Assembly: GCA_016763045.1 (NCBI GenBank)
Contig: JAESUN010000110.1
Coordinates: forward strand, 1-5,263
Length of the DNA stretch: 5,263 nucleotides
Reading direction: 5' to 3'
Source of the DNA: Opitutaceae bacterium
GTDB lineage: Bacteria; Verrucomicrobiota; Verrucomicrobiia; Opitutales; Opitutaceae
The notes below the pieces were generated by a model, which was given only the letters and a program-made list of their open reading frames with translations, did no database searches and was not told the DNA's origin. A program made the position numbers and the translations under genes. How positions within the stretch are numbered: the first letter of the stretch is position 1; the number at the start of each line of letters is the position of its first letter. Shown here piece after piece: positions 1 through 5,263 of this stretch.

Positions 1-712
1 AGACGGGAAACTTTCCATTGTGGGGCAATTCTCGTTCCCAGGGATCATCAACACGAAAACCCATTGGCTGGTAACGTTTCTGGAGGTAGCGCCATCCTTC
101 AGGTTCCTTTTTGGCAGAAAAATCTCCCAGCCAAAGCAAAATGGTATGACGCGGGGCTGCTTGACTGATAAACTTCCATGGGATTTCAACTGGAGCCGCG
201 GACGTCAGGTCCGGCAAGGGCTGTCCTAGAAGTGTTGCGGCGCTGTGTAAAATTGCTTCACGTCCAGGGACGGGCCGACGGAAGGAATATCCAGAGGGGC
301 TGGTGTAAACGAATCCAACGCGATCCCGGTTAACAGCTCCCAGTAACATAAAGAGTGAGGCCAATTCCAATAGACAATCCCTTTTGGTCCGATGCCCGGA
401 TCCGAATTGAAGCGAAGGGCTATCGTCGAAAAGAATGAGAAAGCAAACCTCTCGTTCTTCGACGAATTTTTTGCGGTAAGGCTCACCTAGTCGGGCCGTC
501 ACATTCCAATCAATATCACGGACATCATCACCGAATTCGTATTTAACGACCTGATCAAATTCCATTCCTCTGCCTCGGAAAGAAGATCGATATTCACCGC
601 TTAACGTTGTTTCAACGGCATGTTTTACACGCCATTCCAAGCGACGTAAAAGAGCGACAGGGGACGTAGTAGCTACATCCGAGACACGGTTGATTGCGAG
701 AGAGAGAGTCAT
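1..712 (-). CDS. DUF58 domain protein (vWA-like partner of MoxR), 3' end cut by window edge
   Basis: The frame is open from an ATG at 710-712 to the left edge, giving 237 residues with no stop, so the C-terminus lies outside the window. An in-frame TAG directly precedes the ATG, which fixes this as the earliest possible start. The DUF58 signature is clear: SGEYRSSFRGRGMEFDQV at about residues 38-55, then YEFGDDVRDIDW at 58-69 and TAR at 72-74. These are followed by a hydrophobic strand and DDSPS at 96-100, which matches the D-x-S-x-S metal-binding (MIDAS) motif of von Willebrand factor A folds. No N-terminal membrane segment is visible, so the protein looks cytoplasmic, as in the short class of DUF58 proteins. 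It lies 27 bases downstream of the moxR-type gene on the same strand, so the two are almost certainly co-transcribed. In known operons of this kind a transglutaminase-like or Bat-type vWA gene often follows, but that part is not visible. The biochemical role of the family is poorly defined. Family call is firm, function is inferred from the pairing. Confidence 0.93.
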   Translation of the reverse strand, partial: MTLSLAINRVSDVATTSPVALLRRLEWRVKHAVETTLSGEYRSSFRGRGMEFDQVVKYEFGDDVRDIDWNVTARLGEPYRKKFVEEREVCFLILFDDSPSLQFGSGHRTKRDCLLELASLFMLLGAVNRDRVGFVYTSPSGYSFRRPVPGREAILHSAATLLGQPLPDLTSAAPVEIPWKFISQAAPRHTILLWLGDFSAKKEPEGWRYLQKRYQPMGFRVDDPWERELPHNGKFPV

Positions 713-739
713 CTATCTGCTGATAAGCTAAATATTCTC

Positions 740-1723
740 TTATGAGGTGGCCGATGAAAGAACCCCTGACGGCATTGGTGTTTCTTCAATGATTTTTGTC
801 AGCAAAGTATCGGCTGTGATTTCTTCGGCCTCGGCTTCGTAGGTTAATCCAACCCGGTGTCGCATGGTATCCAGAAAAAGATCCTGAATAATGGCTGGTG
901 TCACATGGTCTTCTCCTCTTAACCAGGCGAGAGCCTTACCTGCTTGAAAGAGGCTGATTGAGGCACGCGGAGAAGCTCCGTAGCTCAGATAGTTTTTTTC
1001 GCCTTTCTCTTCGTTGGGAAGAGGGCGAGTCGCCCGAACCAGAGAAAGTATATAGCCTTGAATCTCATCGGAGACGTAAACCTCATCTATTTGAGACCTC
1101 AGAGAAAGCAGTTCCTCTCCACTGGAAACGCCTTGAAGAGAAGGTTCTTCCGTCACTTGCCCCCAACGCCTCATCATTTCTTGTTCTTCTGCTTCGTTTG
1201 GATAATCAACGATCAGTTTAAACATGAAACGATCTCGTTGCGCCTCCGGTAAAGGGTAGGTCCCTTCCTGTTCTATCGGATTTTGCGTGGCCATAACTAA
1301 AAAAGGACTGGGCAGGAGGTGTGTTTCTCCTCCAACAGTCACCTGGCGCTCCTGCATCGCTTCAAGCAGGGCACTTTGAACCTTGGCCGGAGCACGGTTA
1401 ATTTCGTCAGCCAAGACCAAATTGGCAAAAATGGGGCCCAGATGCGGAATAAATTTCCCATCAGTCGGCTGAAAAACCATTGTGCCAACAACATCGCTGG
1501 GAAGAAGGTCTGGCGTAAACTGGATTCGCTCAAATTGGAGCCCCAGGGCTGTTCCAAAGCTTTTGATCAATAATGTTTTGGCAAGACCCGGCATCCCTTC
1601 GAGCAGGACATGTCCGTTTGCCAACAGAGCAACGAGAAGCCTCTCTACGACTGCATCTTGTCCGATAACGGCTTTACCAACTTCTGCTCGGATTTTATTC
1701 GGCCATTCATGTGAAGAACTCAT
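740..1723 (-). CDS. MoxR-family AAA+ ATPase
   Basis: This is a complete 327-residue protein, the usual length for MoxR ATPases. Residues 20-50 hold the IGQDAVVERLL entry helix and the Walker A loop GMPGLAKT (43-50). Walker B is LVLADEIN (102-109) with the Asp-Glu pair at 106-107. Sensor 1 is the Asn of MATQNP (about 148), the arginine-finger segment is AQRDRF (161-166), and the sensor 2 Arg lies in GASPRAS (249-255), followed by the C-terminal lid helices. All residues needed for ATP binding and hydrolysis are present. The start is well fixed: an in-frame TAA at 1736-1738 lies four codons upstream and no other usual start codon intervenes. No Shine-Dalgarno sequence is visible. MoxR proteins are thought to remodel or activate vWA-type partners, as in methanol dehydrogenase or CoxD/RavA-like systems. 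Here the partner is presumably the DUF58 protein encoded 27 bases downstream. The client process (cell envelope, stress or enzyme maturation) cannot be read from this window. Confidence 0.96.
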   Translation of the reverse strand: MSSSHEWPNKIRAEVGKAVIGQDAVVERLLVALLANGHVLLEGMPGLAKTLLIKSFGTALGLQFERIQFTPDLLPSDVVGTMVFQPTDGKFIPHLGPIFANLVLADEINRAPAKVQSALLEAMQERQVTVGGETHLLPSPFLVMATQNPIEQEGTYPLPEAQRDRFMFKLIVDYPNEAEEQEMMRRWGQVTEEPSLQGVSSGEELLSLRSQIDEVYVSDEIQGYILSLVRATRPLPNEEKGEKNYLSYGASPRASISLFQAGKALAWLRGEDHVTPAIIQDLFLDTMRHRVGLTYEAEAEEITADTLLTKIIEETPMPSGVLSSATS

Positions 1724-1780
1724 AAAGATACGATGTTACGTGTGTGGATAAGGTATTGAAAATGGATCCTTGGTCTCCCC

Positions 1781-1801
1781 GTTTGTTTCAAAAAAACAAA
1801 C
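1781..1801. repeat. AT-rich perfect inverted repeat in the moxR leader
   Basis: GTTTGTTT (1781-1788) and AAACAAAC (1794-1801) are perfect 8-base inverted copies around a 5-base loop. It lies between the candidate moxR promoter and the moxR-type start codon, so it could form a weak RNA hairpin in the leader or act as an operator. Its low GC makes it a poor intrinsic terminator, and no gene ends nearby on either strand. The low complexity of the region means chance is possible. Confidence 0.45.
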
Positions 1802-1816
1802 TTAAAAATCAAGAGA

Positions 1817-1844
1817 AGTATAAGTGGAAGACCACCTCTAGCAA
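1817..1844 (-). promoter_or_regulatory. Candidate sigma-70-like promoter for the moxR-DUF58 operon
   Basis: On the minus strand, TTGCTA (1839-1844, 4 of 6 matches to TTGACA) is followed after 16 bases by TATACT (1817-1822, 5 of 6 matches to TATAAT). Transcription would begin near 1810 and leave a leader of roughly 85 bases before the moxR-type ATG at 1723. This rests on consensus matching alone, and the host's promoter preferences are unknown. Confidence 0.35.
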
Positions 1845-1932
1845 TTCAGAGAGTTAAGACAACGACAGAGTGAAATTTTTGAGAACCACTTTTAAGATTG
1901 TTTTCTCCATAGCTATCTAAAGATTGAGGAAC

Positions 1933-2898
1933 ATGGAATATAGAAACCTGGGAAAATCAGATTTAGAAGTACCTGTTATTTCGTTTGGATGTTGGCAGTT
2001 TGGTAGCGTCGAAACCTGGGGCGAGCAATCACAAGCTGATTCAACAGAGGCTGTCCACGCAGCTCTTGACTGCGGAATCAATCTCTTTGATACCGCCGCA
2101 GCCTATGGGGGAGGGCAATCGGAAGAGGTTTTGGGCAAAGCCCTTAAAGGACGGCGCAGTGAAGCCATTATCGCTTCAAAACAAGGGTCGCCAAACCCGG
2201 CCCAGATCGAAGCAAGATGTGATCATTCTCTTAAAATGTTGGGGACAGACGTGATCGATCTTTATCAAATCCATTGGGCTCGGCATGAAACCCCACTGGA
2301 GGATCATCTGGAAGTAATGCATCGCCTGCGTGATAAAGGAAAAATTCGTTATTTTGGAGTCAGCAATTTTGGCCTCAAGGATATGGAGATAACGATTCCA
2401 TACGGAGAGCATCCTCTTGTTTCGAATCAATTACCCTACAGTCTTTTGTGGCGAGCGATCGAAGATGAAATCAATCCTGTCTTAGATAAAAATACGGTAG
2501 GGCTTCTTTGTTATAGCCCATTGATGCAGGGACTTCTGACTGGCCGATATAAAACCCCTGATTCTTTTCCTGAAGGAAGACGCAGCACACGTGTTTTCAC
2601 AGAAGATGGAGGGAAGAGGGCCTTTGAGACATTGGCTGAAATAGAAAAAATATCAGACAAAGCGGGTATTTCCATGCAGGTGCTGGCCTTGCACTGGTTA
2701 CTTTCGAACAAGACGGTTTCATCCGTCATCACGGGCGCTCGAAACGCAAAACAAATCAGAGAAAACGCAGCTGTCGTGGACACAACGGTCGATCCTCAGA
2801 TACTGAATCAGCTGACAGCTGCAACCGATTCCTTAAAACAAGCTATGGGACCGAATCCAGATCTATGGCGCTCTGGATCCGATTCTCTTTACCGGTAA
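1933..2898 (+). CDS. Aldo/keto reductase
   Basis: This is a 321-residue protein of the (beta/alpha)8-barrel aldo/keto reductase superfamily, which reduces carbonyls or oxidises alcohols with NADP(H), normally as a soluble cytoplasmic enzyme. From the ATG at 1933 the catalytic tetrad can be placed: Asp53 and Tyr58 in LFDTAAAYGGG, Lys83 in IIASKQG and His114 in YQIHWAR. The typical FGVSNF strand (about 141-146) and QLPYSLL (about 166-172) follow. The C-terminal cofactor clamp GARNAKQIREN (about 268-278) is also present, so the enzyme looks fully functional. The start is a choice: a TTG at 1924 gives three extra residues and an in-frame TAA at 1918-1920 blocks anything longer. I prefer the ATG because homologues typically begin near MEYRNLG. 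GAGGA at 1926-1930 is the only Shine-Dalgarno-like stretch and lies unusually close to the ATG. It stands alone in its transcription unit, and its substrate cannot be deduced. Confidence 0.95.
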   Translation: MEYRNLGKSDLEVPVISFGCWQFGSVETWGEQSQADSTEAVHAALDCGINLFDTAAAYGGGQSEEVLGKALKGRRSEAIIASKQGSPNPAQIEARCDHSLKMLGTDVIDLYQIHWARHETPLEDHLEVMHRLRDKGKIRYFGVSNFGLKDMEITIPYGEHPLVSNQLPYSLLWRAIEDEINPVLDKNTVGLLCYSPLMQGLLTGRYKTPDSFPEGRRSTRVFTEDGGKRAFETLAEIEKISDKAGISMQVLALHWLLSNKTVSSVITGARNAKQIRENAAVVDTTVDPQILNQLTAATDSLKQAMGPNPDLWRSGSDSLYR

Positions 2899-2931
2899 TA
2901 AAAACGTCTTACAGCTGGCTCGGCATTCCTG
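2899..2931. other. Short convergent gap without a clear terminator
   Basis: Only 33 bases separate the TAA of the aldo/keto reductase from the TGA of the minus-strand oxidoreductase. A second TAA directly follows the first. A weak CTGGC/GCCAG pairing (2915-2919 with 2936-2940) has a 16-base loop and no T-tract, so I do not call it a terminator. The two transcripts probably overlap at their 3' ends. Confidence 0.5.
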
Positions 2932-3384
2932 TCAGGCCAGATCCTTTAGGATTTCCTGGGCGGCATTATGCCCGGGGAGTCCACTCACTTCGCCTCCTGG
3001 ATGCTGACCAGAGCCACAGAGGTAAAGATTCGTAAGGTGTGCGCGATAGTCTGCGAATTCAGGCAAAGGACGGTTCCGGAAAAGTTGATTCGCATCGTGT
3101 TCAAGGTGCCAGATACAACCATCCGTCAGACTATTTGATTCAATTAAATCTAAGGGGACCCGCAGGTGTTGGTGGATGATAGAATTCTTGAAATTCGGGG
3201 CAAATTGATTGATTTGATCGATGATTAAATCCGCAATTCGTTCCCGTTCATCCGCCCATGAACCTTCTTTTAAATGCCCCGGGGCAGGATAGATGTAACA
3301 GGACACCGTATGGTGACCTTCAGGCGCAAGAGTGGTATCCACTATCGATGGAATCGATACGGAAATGACAGGTTTCTCTGTTGG
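2932..3384 (-). CDS. C-terminal part of the split FAD oxidoreductase (fragment)
   Basis: The frame stays open from just after the in-frame TGA to the natural TGA at 2932-2934. It encodes 150 residues, starting PTEKPVISVSIPSI and ending EILKDLA. It carries the conserved IPSIVD, APEG, LYLCGSGQHPGG and PGHNAA motifs of the family's C-terminus. The only plausible internal restart is a GTG at 3340-3342 (136 residues), which lacks a ribosome-binding site and would begin inside a conserved motif. It is best seen as the detached end of the same gene, not an independent gene. Confidence 0.75.
   Translation of the reverse strand, partial: PTEKPVISVSIPSIVDTTLAPEGHHTVSCYIYPAPGHLKEGSWADERERIADLIIDQINQFAPNFKNSIIHQHLRVPLDLIESNSLTDGCIWHLEHDANQLFRNRPLPEFADYRAHLTNLYLCGSGQHPGGEVSGLPGHNAAQEILKDLA
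3331..3359 (-). repeat. Two abutting inverted repeats just downstream of the in-frame stop
   Basis: TATCGAT-GGA-ATCGATA (3343-3359) and AGTGG-TAT-CCACT (3331-3343) are two perfect inverted repeats sharing base 3343. In the oxidoreductase mRNA they would begin 25 bases after the TGA and flank the possible GTG restart codon at 3340-3342. They lie in sequence coding for conserved protein, so they may be a by-product of codon choice. Confidence 0.5.
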
Positions 3385-3387
3385 TCA
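3385..3387 (-). other. In-frame TGA (codon 358) within the FAD oxidoreductase
   Basis: The codons read GCA GGT TGA CCA ACA on the minus strand. Position 358 lies in the linker before the conserved IPS strand. The base after the stop is C, a context known from E. coli work to be relatively leaky. The same gene ends with TGA at 2932-2934, exactly where homologues normally end, so TGA is a working stop here. Confidence 0.9.
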
Positions 3388-4458
3388 ACCTGCTTCCAAA
3401 GAATCGTAGGATGCCGAGATCTCTGCCTCCGAAACATTCAGCCTTACACCACCCCTGGAAGGCTCTATGGGGTCTCCATCCCATGCTTCCCATTGAGGAA
3501 GCTCCGAAACGGCCGCCAGTAATTTGTAACAACTTACATTTGTTCGCAACGCTCCGATACGTTGCTTGATATCCGGATCAACAGAATCTTCTGGGAGAAT
3601 CTTCAAAAAGGTTGTTTTGGGATCCAGATTTGAAACAACGATTCGGCTACGAATCTCTGTCCCATCCTCCAGTCGAATACCCACGGCTTTTTTCCCTTCA
3701 ACCATGATTTTTTCGACGGCTTTCCCCGTGTGAACGGTCGCTCCAGCTTCAATCGCGGCTTCAGTCAGAATGGCTGCGAGTGCACCTAGACCACCTTTGA
3801 CATAGCCATTGGCTGGTAGTTCTCCCGTTTCATCGTCAGGAGAAGCCATTGAGGCATAGGCCAGGAAAAGCGCTGAAGGGTTTCGGTTCACGGGCGCTGC
3901 TTCATCTGCATAAAAATCCTTCAGTAATTGAGAGGGAAAGAAATGATCCCGCAGATCCTTCATTGTGGAATTCATTGCCTGATCCAGAACCAGTTGATCG
4001 CTGCCCAAATCTGCGCGAATCTGATCCATGGTAGGAGGTAGTTTCAGGCGATAGGGAGAGGATGCTTTTCGCAGGGTTGCCTTAAATGTTTCGTATTTCT
4101 CGATACTTTTGCGCTCTTCCTTGCTGAGGTTTGAGTTCGAGAGGAGATTTCGAGGAGAGTTATCTTCAGGAAGACCCCAGTAAGTATTATGGCTCTTCAT
4201 ATGGAGATTTTTTTTACTCCGTGGTAGAACTTCCAATCCACGCTTCACCAAATCCAGATCATTCAAAATTCTCGGATGAAAGAGGTGTAGGAGATGAGCG
4301 CAAGTAGAGAACTTATAGCCAGGCCAGAGCTCTTCGGTGAGGGTAGCCCCTCCGGTAAAATCTCGTTTTTCAAAGAGATGAACATCCAGACCTTGTTTCG
4401 CTAAATAGTAAGCAGTGATGAGTCCATTGTGTCCGGTTCCAATAATCGCAACATCCAT
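3385..4458 (-). CDS. N-terminal part of the split FAD oxidoreductase (357 residues, as literally translated)
   Basis: If TGA acts as a stop, translation from the ATG at 4456-4458 yields residues 1-357. This piece keeps the Rossmann-type FAD-binding loop and most of the substrate domain but lacks the C-terminal segment that completes the flavin site. A stable active enzyme is therefore unlikely. The ATG fits the family, whose proteins start a few residues before the glycine loop. No clear Shine-Dalgarno sequence precedes it. Confidence 0.8.
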   Translation of the reverse strand: MDVAIIGTGHNGLITAYYLAKQGLDVHLFEKRDFTGGATLTEELWPGYKFSTCAHLLHLFHPRILNDLDLVKRGLEVLPRSKKNLHMKSHNTYWGLPEDNSPRNLLSNSNLSKEERKSIEKYETFKATLRKASSPYRLKLPPTMDQIRADLGSDQLVLDQAMNSTMKDLRDHFFPSQLLKDFYADEAAPVNRNPSALFLAYASMASPDDETGELPANGYVKGGLGALAAILTEAAIEAGATVHTGKAVEKIMVEGKKAVGIRLEDGTEIRSRIVVSNLDPKTTFLKILPEDSVDPDIKQRIGALRTNVSCYKLLAAVSELPQWEAWDGDPIEPSRGGVRLNVSEAEISASYDSLEAG

Positions 4459-4621
4459 ATCGTATCTTTTCGGGGTAAGGTAAGAGCCTTAGAGGCTTCA
4501 GAGATGAAGCCTTTCAGGTTTTATTCGAAAATCGAGGCCTAAGTTTTTCTCTCTGACCTCCGGCTGAAAAGATTCAACTTTATGAGTGCATCCTAAGTTC
4601 CATCTCGTATAGATTTCTGAA
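4459..4621. promoter_or_regulatory. Divergent intergenic region between FAD oxidoreductase and carbon-nitrogen hydrolase genes
   Basis: This 163-base region must carry the 5' signals of both flanking genes, which point away from each other. Its main visible element is the repeat cluster at 4485-4514. An 8-base direct repeat, CCTAAGTT, occurs at 4538-4545 and 4592-4599. I found no convincing -35/-10 pair on either strand: TATAGA at 4608-4613 resembles a -10 box but is too close to the ATG at 4622 unless the message is leaderless. No RNA gene or credible small ORF is visible. Confidence 0.55.
4485..4514. repeat. Overlapping inverted repeats with GAGA tetraloop
   Basis: AGGCTTCA (4493-4500), GAGA (4501-4504) and TGAAGCCT (4505-4512) form a perfect 8-base stem with a GNRA-type loop. 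One G-T and one A-T pair can extend it to 4491-4514. Immediately upstream, AGCCT (4485-4489) can pair instead with AGGCT (4493-4497), so the two hairpins exclude each other. The cluster lies 27-56 bases upstream of the oxidoreductase start. No clear T-tract follows on either strand, so an operator or leader element is more likely than a terminator. Confidence 0.6.
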
Positions 4622-5263
4622 ATGAAGAAACGCATAGCTTGTGCTCAAATGACAGCAGTTAATGGGGATAGAGCCGAAAACCTTTCCCGAATTGAAAAAC
4701 TGGTAAAGGAAGCAGCGCAGTCAAAATGCCATGTGGTTGTTTTTCCCGAATTAGCTACTGTAGGATATGGTGAACCGGAAGCCAATGCCGCCTCAGCAGA
4801 AGCCATACCTGGCCCGACTTCCCAAACACTCAGTCGCATGGCAAAGGAAAATAAAATAGCCGTTGCTATCGGGATGCCTGAACTCGATGAAGTTTCGGGT
4901 ATCCGCTACAATACGATGTTGTTGATCGGAGCTGACGGTGAAGAGGTCTTTAGGTATCACAAAGTGCATCTCTGGACGAGAGAGAAGGCATGGGCTCAAC
5001 CCGGTGAGGATTTCCCTGTAAAAGAGTGGGAAAGCATTCCTACAGGGATGTGGGTCTGTTATGATAGTAGGTTCCCTGAAGCCGCCCGTTCCATTGCTCT
5101 CGCAGGTGGCAAGTTAAGTCTGGTGGCAACCGCTTGGCTTGGACCCTCTGATGAGTGGGAACTCGCTATTCGCTCACGCGCGATGGACAATGGTATTTTC
5201 GTGGCAGCATCCGCACTTCAGGGTGAACCTTTTTACGGACCCAGTTTGATTGTGGATCCTCAC
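4622..5263 (+). CDS. Carbon-nitrogen hydrolase (nitrilase superfamily), 3' end cut by window edge
   Basis: The frame is open from an ATG at 4622 to the right edge, giving 214 residues of a family that usually has about 260-300. The Glu-Lys-Cys catalytic triad is complete: Glu43 in VVVFPELA, Lys114 in YHKVHLW and Cys146 in VCYDSRFPEAAR. Glu121, seven residues after the Lys, fits the additional structural glutamate of the family. ATAWLGP (169-175) and SRAMDNGIFVAAS (185-197) are also typical. Such enzymes hydrolyse amides, carbamoyl groups or nitriles through a Cys thioester and act in the cytoplasm. The CYDxRFPEAAR pattern favours an amidase or omega-amidase-like enzyme over a true nitrilase, but the substrate cannot be assigned. 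An in-frame TAG at 4610-4612 limits the start, and the ATG matches where homologues begin. No Shine-Dalgarno sequence is visible. It is transcribed divergently from the FAD oxidoreductase and could share control with it. Confidence 0.93.
   Translation, partial: MKKRIACAQMTAVNGDRAENLSRIEKLVKEAAQSKCHVVVFPELATVGYGEPEANAASAEAIPGPTSQTLSRMAKENKIAVAIGMPELDEVSGIRYNTMLLIGADGEEVFRYHKVHLWTREKAWAQPGEDFPVKEWESIPTGMWVCYDSRFPEAARSIALAGGKLSLVATAWLGPSDEWELAIRSRAMDNGIFVAASALQGEPFYGPSLIVDPH

Larger units (their letters stand above)
1724..1932. promoter_or_regulatory. Divergent intergenic region between moxR-type and aldo/keto reductase genes
   Basis: This 209-base AT-rich stretch separates two divergently transcribed genes, so promoters for both should lie here. 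It contains a candidate minus-strand promoter (1817-1844) and a perfect inverted repeat (1781-1801), listed separately. I could not find a convincing -35/-10 pair for the plus-strand aldo/keto reductase. A TATAAG at 1819-1824 resembles a -10 box but has no suitable -35 box upstream. No small ORF with a credible ribosome site and no RNA gene is apparent. Confidence 0.6.
2932..4458 (-). pseudogene. PYROXD2/CrtI-type FAD-dependent oxidoreductase interrupted by an in-frame TGA
   Basis: Read as one frame, this locus encodes 508 codons, close to the roughly 500-550 residues usual for bacterial relatives of phytoene desaturase and human PYROXD2 (COG1233 type). The N-terminus has the dinucleotide-binding loop GTGHNG (7-12), the acidic strand end LFEKR (Glu30) and GG at 36-37. 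The middle has YASMASPDDETGELP and NGYVKGGLGAL (about 201-226). The C-terminus has IPSIVDTTLAPEG (about 369-381), the flavin-closing LYLCGSGQHPGG (478-489) and PGHNAA (495-500). Codon 358 is TGA (3385-3387), splitting the gene. The frame does not change across the stop and no other lesion is seen, so this is a point nonsense change rather than a frameshift or decay. From memory of the family, homologues have Arg here, and CGA to TGA is one transition. The substrate is unknown: such enzymes desaturate or oxidise varied lipophilic molecules, and no carotenoid genes lie nearby. Readthrough or sequencing error would restore a full protein. Confidence 0.85.

Noticed and set aside
20..486. Open frames at 20-229 (plus) and 226-486 (minus) inside the DUF58 gene
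   Set aside because: They overlap the strongly supported DUF58 frame, show no domain signature and are shadows.
1724..1734. AAAGATACGAT beside the moxR-type start, found inverted at 4459-4469 beside the oxidoreductase start
   Set aside because: Several shared 11-base words are expected by chance in about 5 kb when both strands are compared, and the orientation relative to the genes differs.
2915..2940. CTGGC/GCCAG pairing as a bidirectional terminator
   Set aside because: The stem is only five bases with a 16-base loop, no T-tract follows, and it overlaps the end of the oxidoreductase coding sequence.
3275..3286. 12-base palindrome TGCCCCGGGGCA
   Set aside because: About one such palindrome is expected by chance in a window of this length, and it lies within conserved coding sequence.
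3385..3387. TGA as a reassigned sense codon (Trp or Gly) or as selenocysteine
   Set aside because: The same gene ends naturally with TGA at 2932-2934 in the place expected from the family, so TGA is a stop here. The site is not a redox Cys/Sec position in the family as I know it, and no hairpin directly follows the TGA as a bacterial SECIS would require.
3320..3532. Alternative-frame minus-strand ORF across the split, suggesting a frameshift
   Set aside because: The N- and C-terminal halves are in exactly the same frame (4458 and 3342 differ by a multiple of three), so no frameshift is needed, and the other frame lacks family motifs.
4538..4599. Direct repeat CCTAAGTT at 4538-4545 and 4592-4599 as paired operators
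   Set aside because: One 8-base repeat in a region of this size is not far from chance, and the 54-base spacing fits no particular known arrangement.
4645..4999. Minus-strand open frames inside the carbon-nitrogen hydrolase gene
   Set aside because: They lie antisense to a gene with a full catalytic triad and have no recognisable motifs.

Overview
The window is a piece of bacterial chromosome with moderate GC and tightly packed genes. It holds five protein-coding loci, none of them obviously mobile. Both ends cut through a gene. I see no rRNA, tRNA, CRISPR array, insertion sequence or phage gene. The mix of genes (a MoxR/DUF58 pair, an aldo/keto reductase, a PYROXD2-type FAD oxidoreductase and a nitrilase-fold amidohydrolase) fits a free-living heterotroph. 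The style of the MoxR and DUF58 proteins would suit a Planctomycetes/Verrucomicrobia-type lineage, but this is only an impression and the sequence does not fix the taxon. Shine-Dalgarno sequences are weak or absent at most starts.

Layout. Positions 1-712 (minus): N-terminal 237 residues of a DUF58 protein that runs off the left edge. Positions 740-1723 (minus): a complete MoxR-type AAA+ ATPase directly upstream of it, in one operon. Positions 1724-1932: divergent control region with a candidate sigma-70-like promoter for the MoxR operon and an AT-rich hairpin in its leader. Positions 1933-2898 (plus): a complete aldo/keto reductase. Positions 2899-2931: a 33-base convergent gap. Positions 2932-4458 (minus): an FAD-dependent oxidoreductase of the CrtI/PYROXD2 type whose frame is interrupted by one in-frame TGA at 3385-3387. 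Positions 4459-4621: a second divergent control region with an unusual pair of mutually exclusive inverted repeats. Positions 4622-5263 (plus): the first 214 residues of a carbon-nitrogen hydrolase that runs off the right edge.

How the genes relate. MoxR and DUF58 are a classic pair: the ATPase is thought to act as a chaperone or remodeller for von Willebrand factor A-like partners such as DUF58 proteins. The other three genes are metabolic enzymes of unknown substrate, each in its own transcription unit. Nothing in the sequence ties them to one pathway.

The most notable point is the interrupted oxidoreductase. The reading frame and all C-terminal family motifs are intact after the TGA. By memory of the family, the stop sits where homologues usually have Arg in a Gly-Arg-x-Ser/Thr-like stretch, so one CGA-to-TGA transition would explain it. 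The natural end of the same gene also uses TGA, which argues against a reassigned genetic code. The best reading is a recent nonsense mutation, strain variant or sequencing error. Readthrough or translation restart are less likely options. I found no convincing new biological system in the window.
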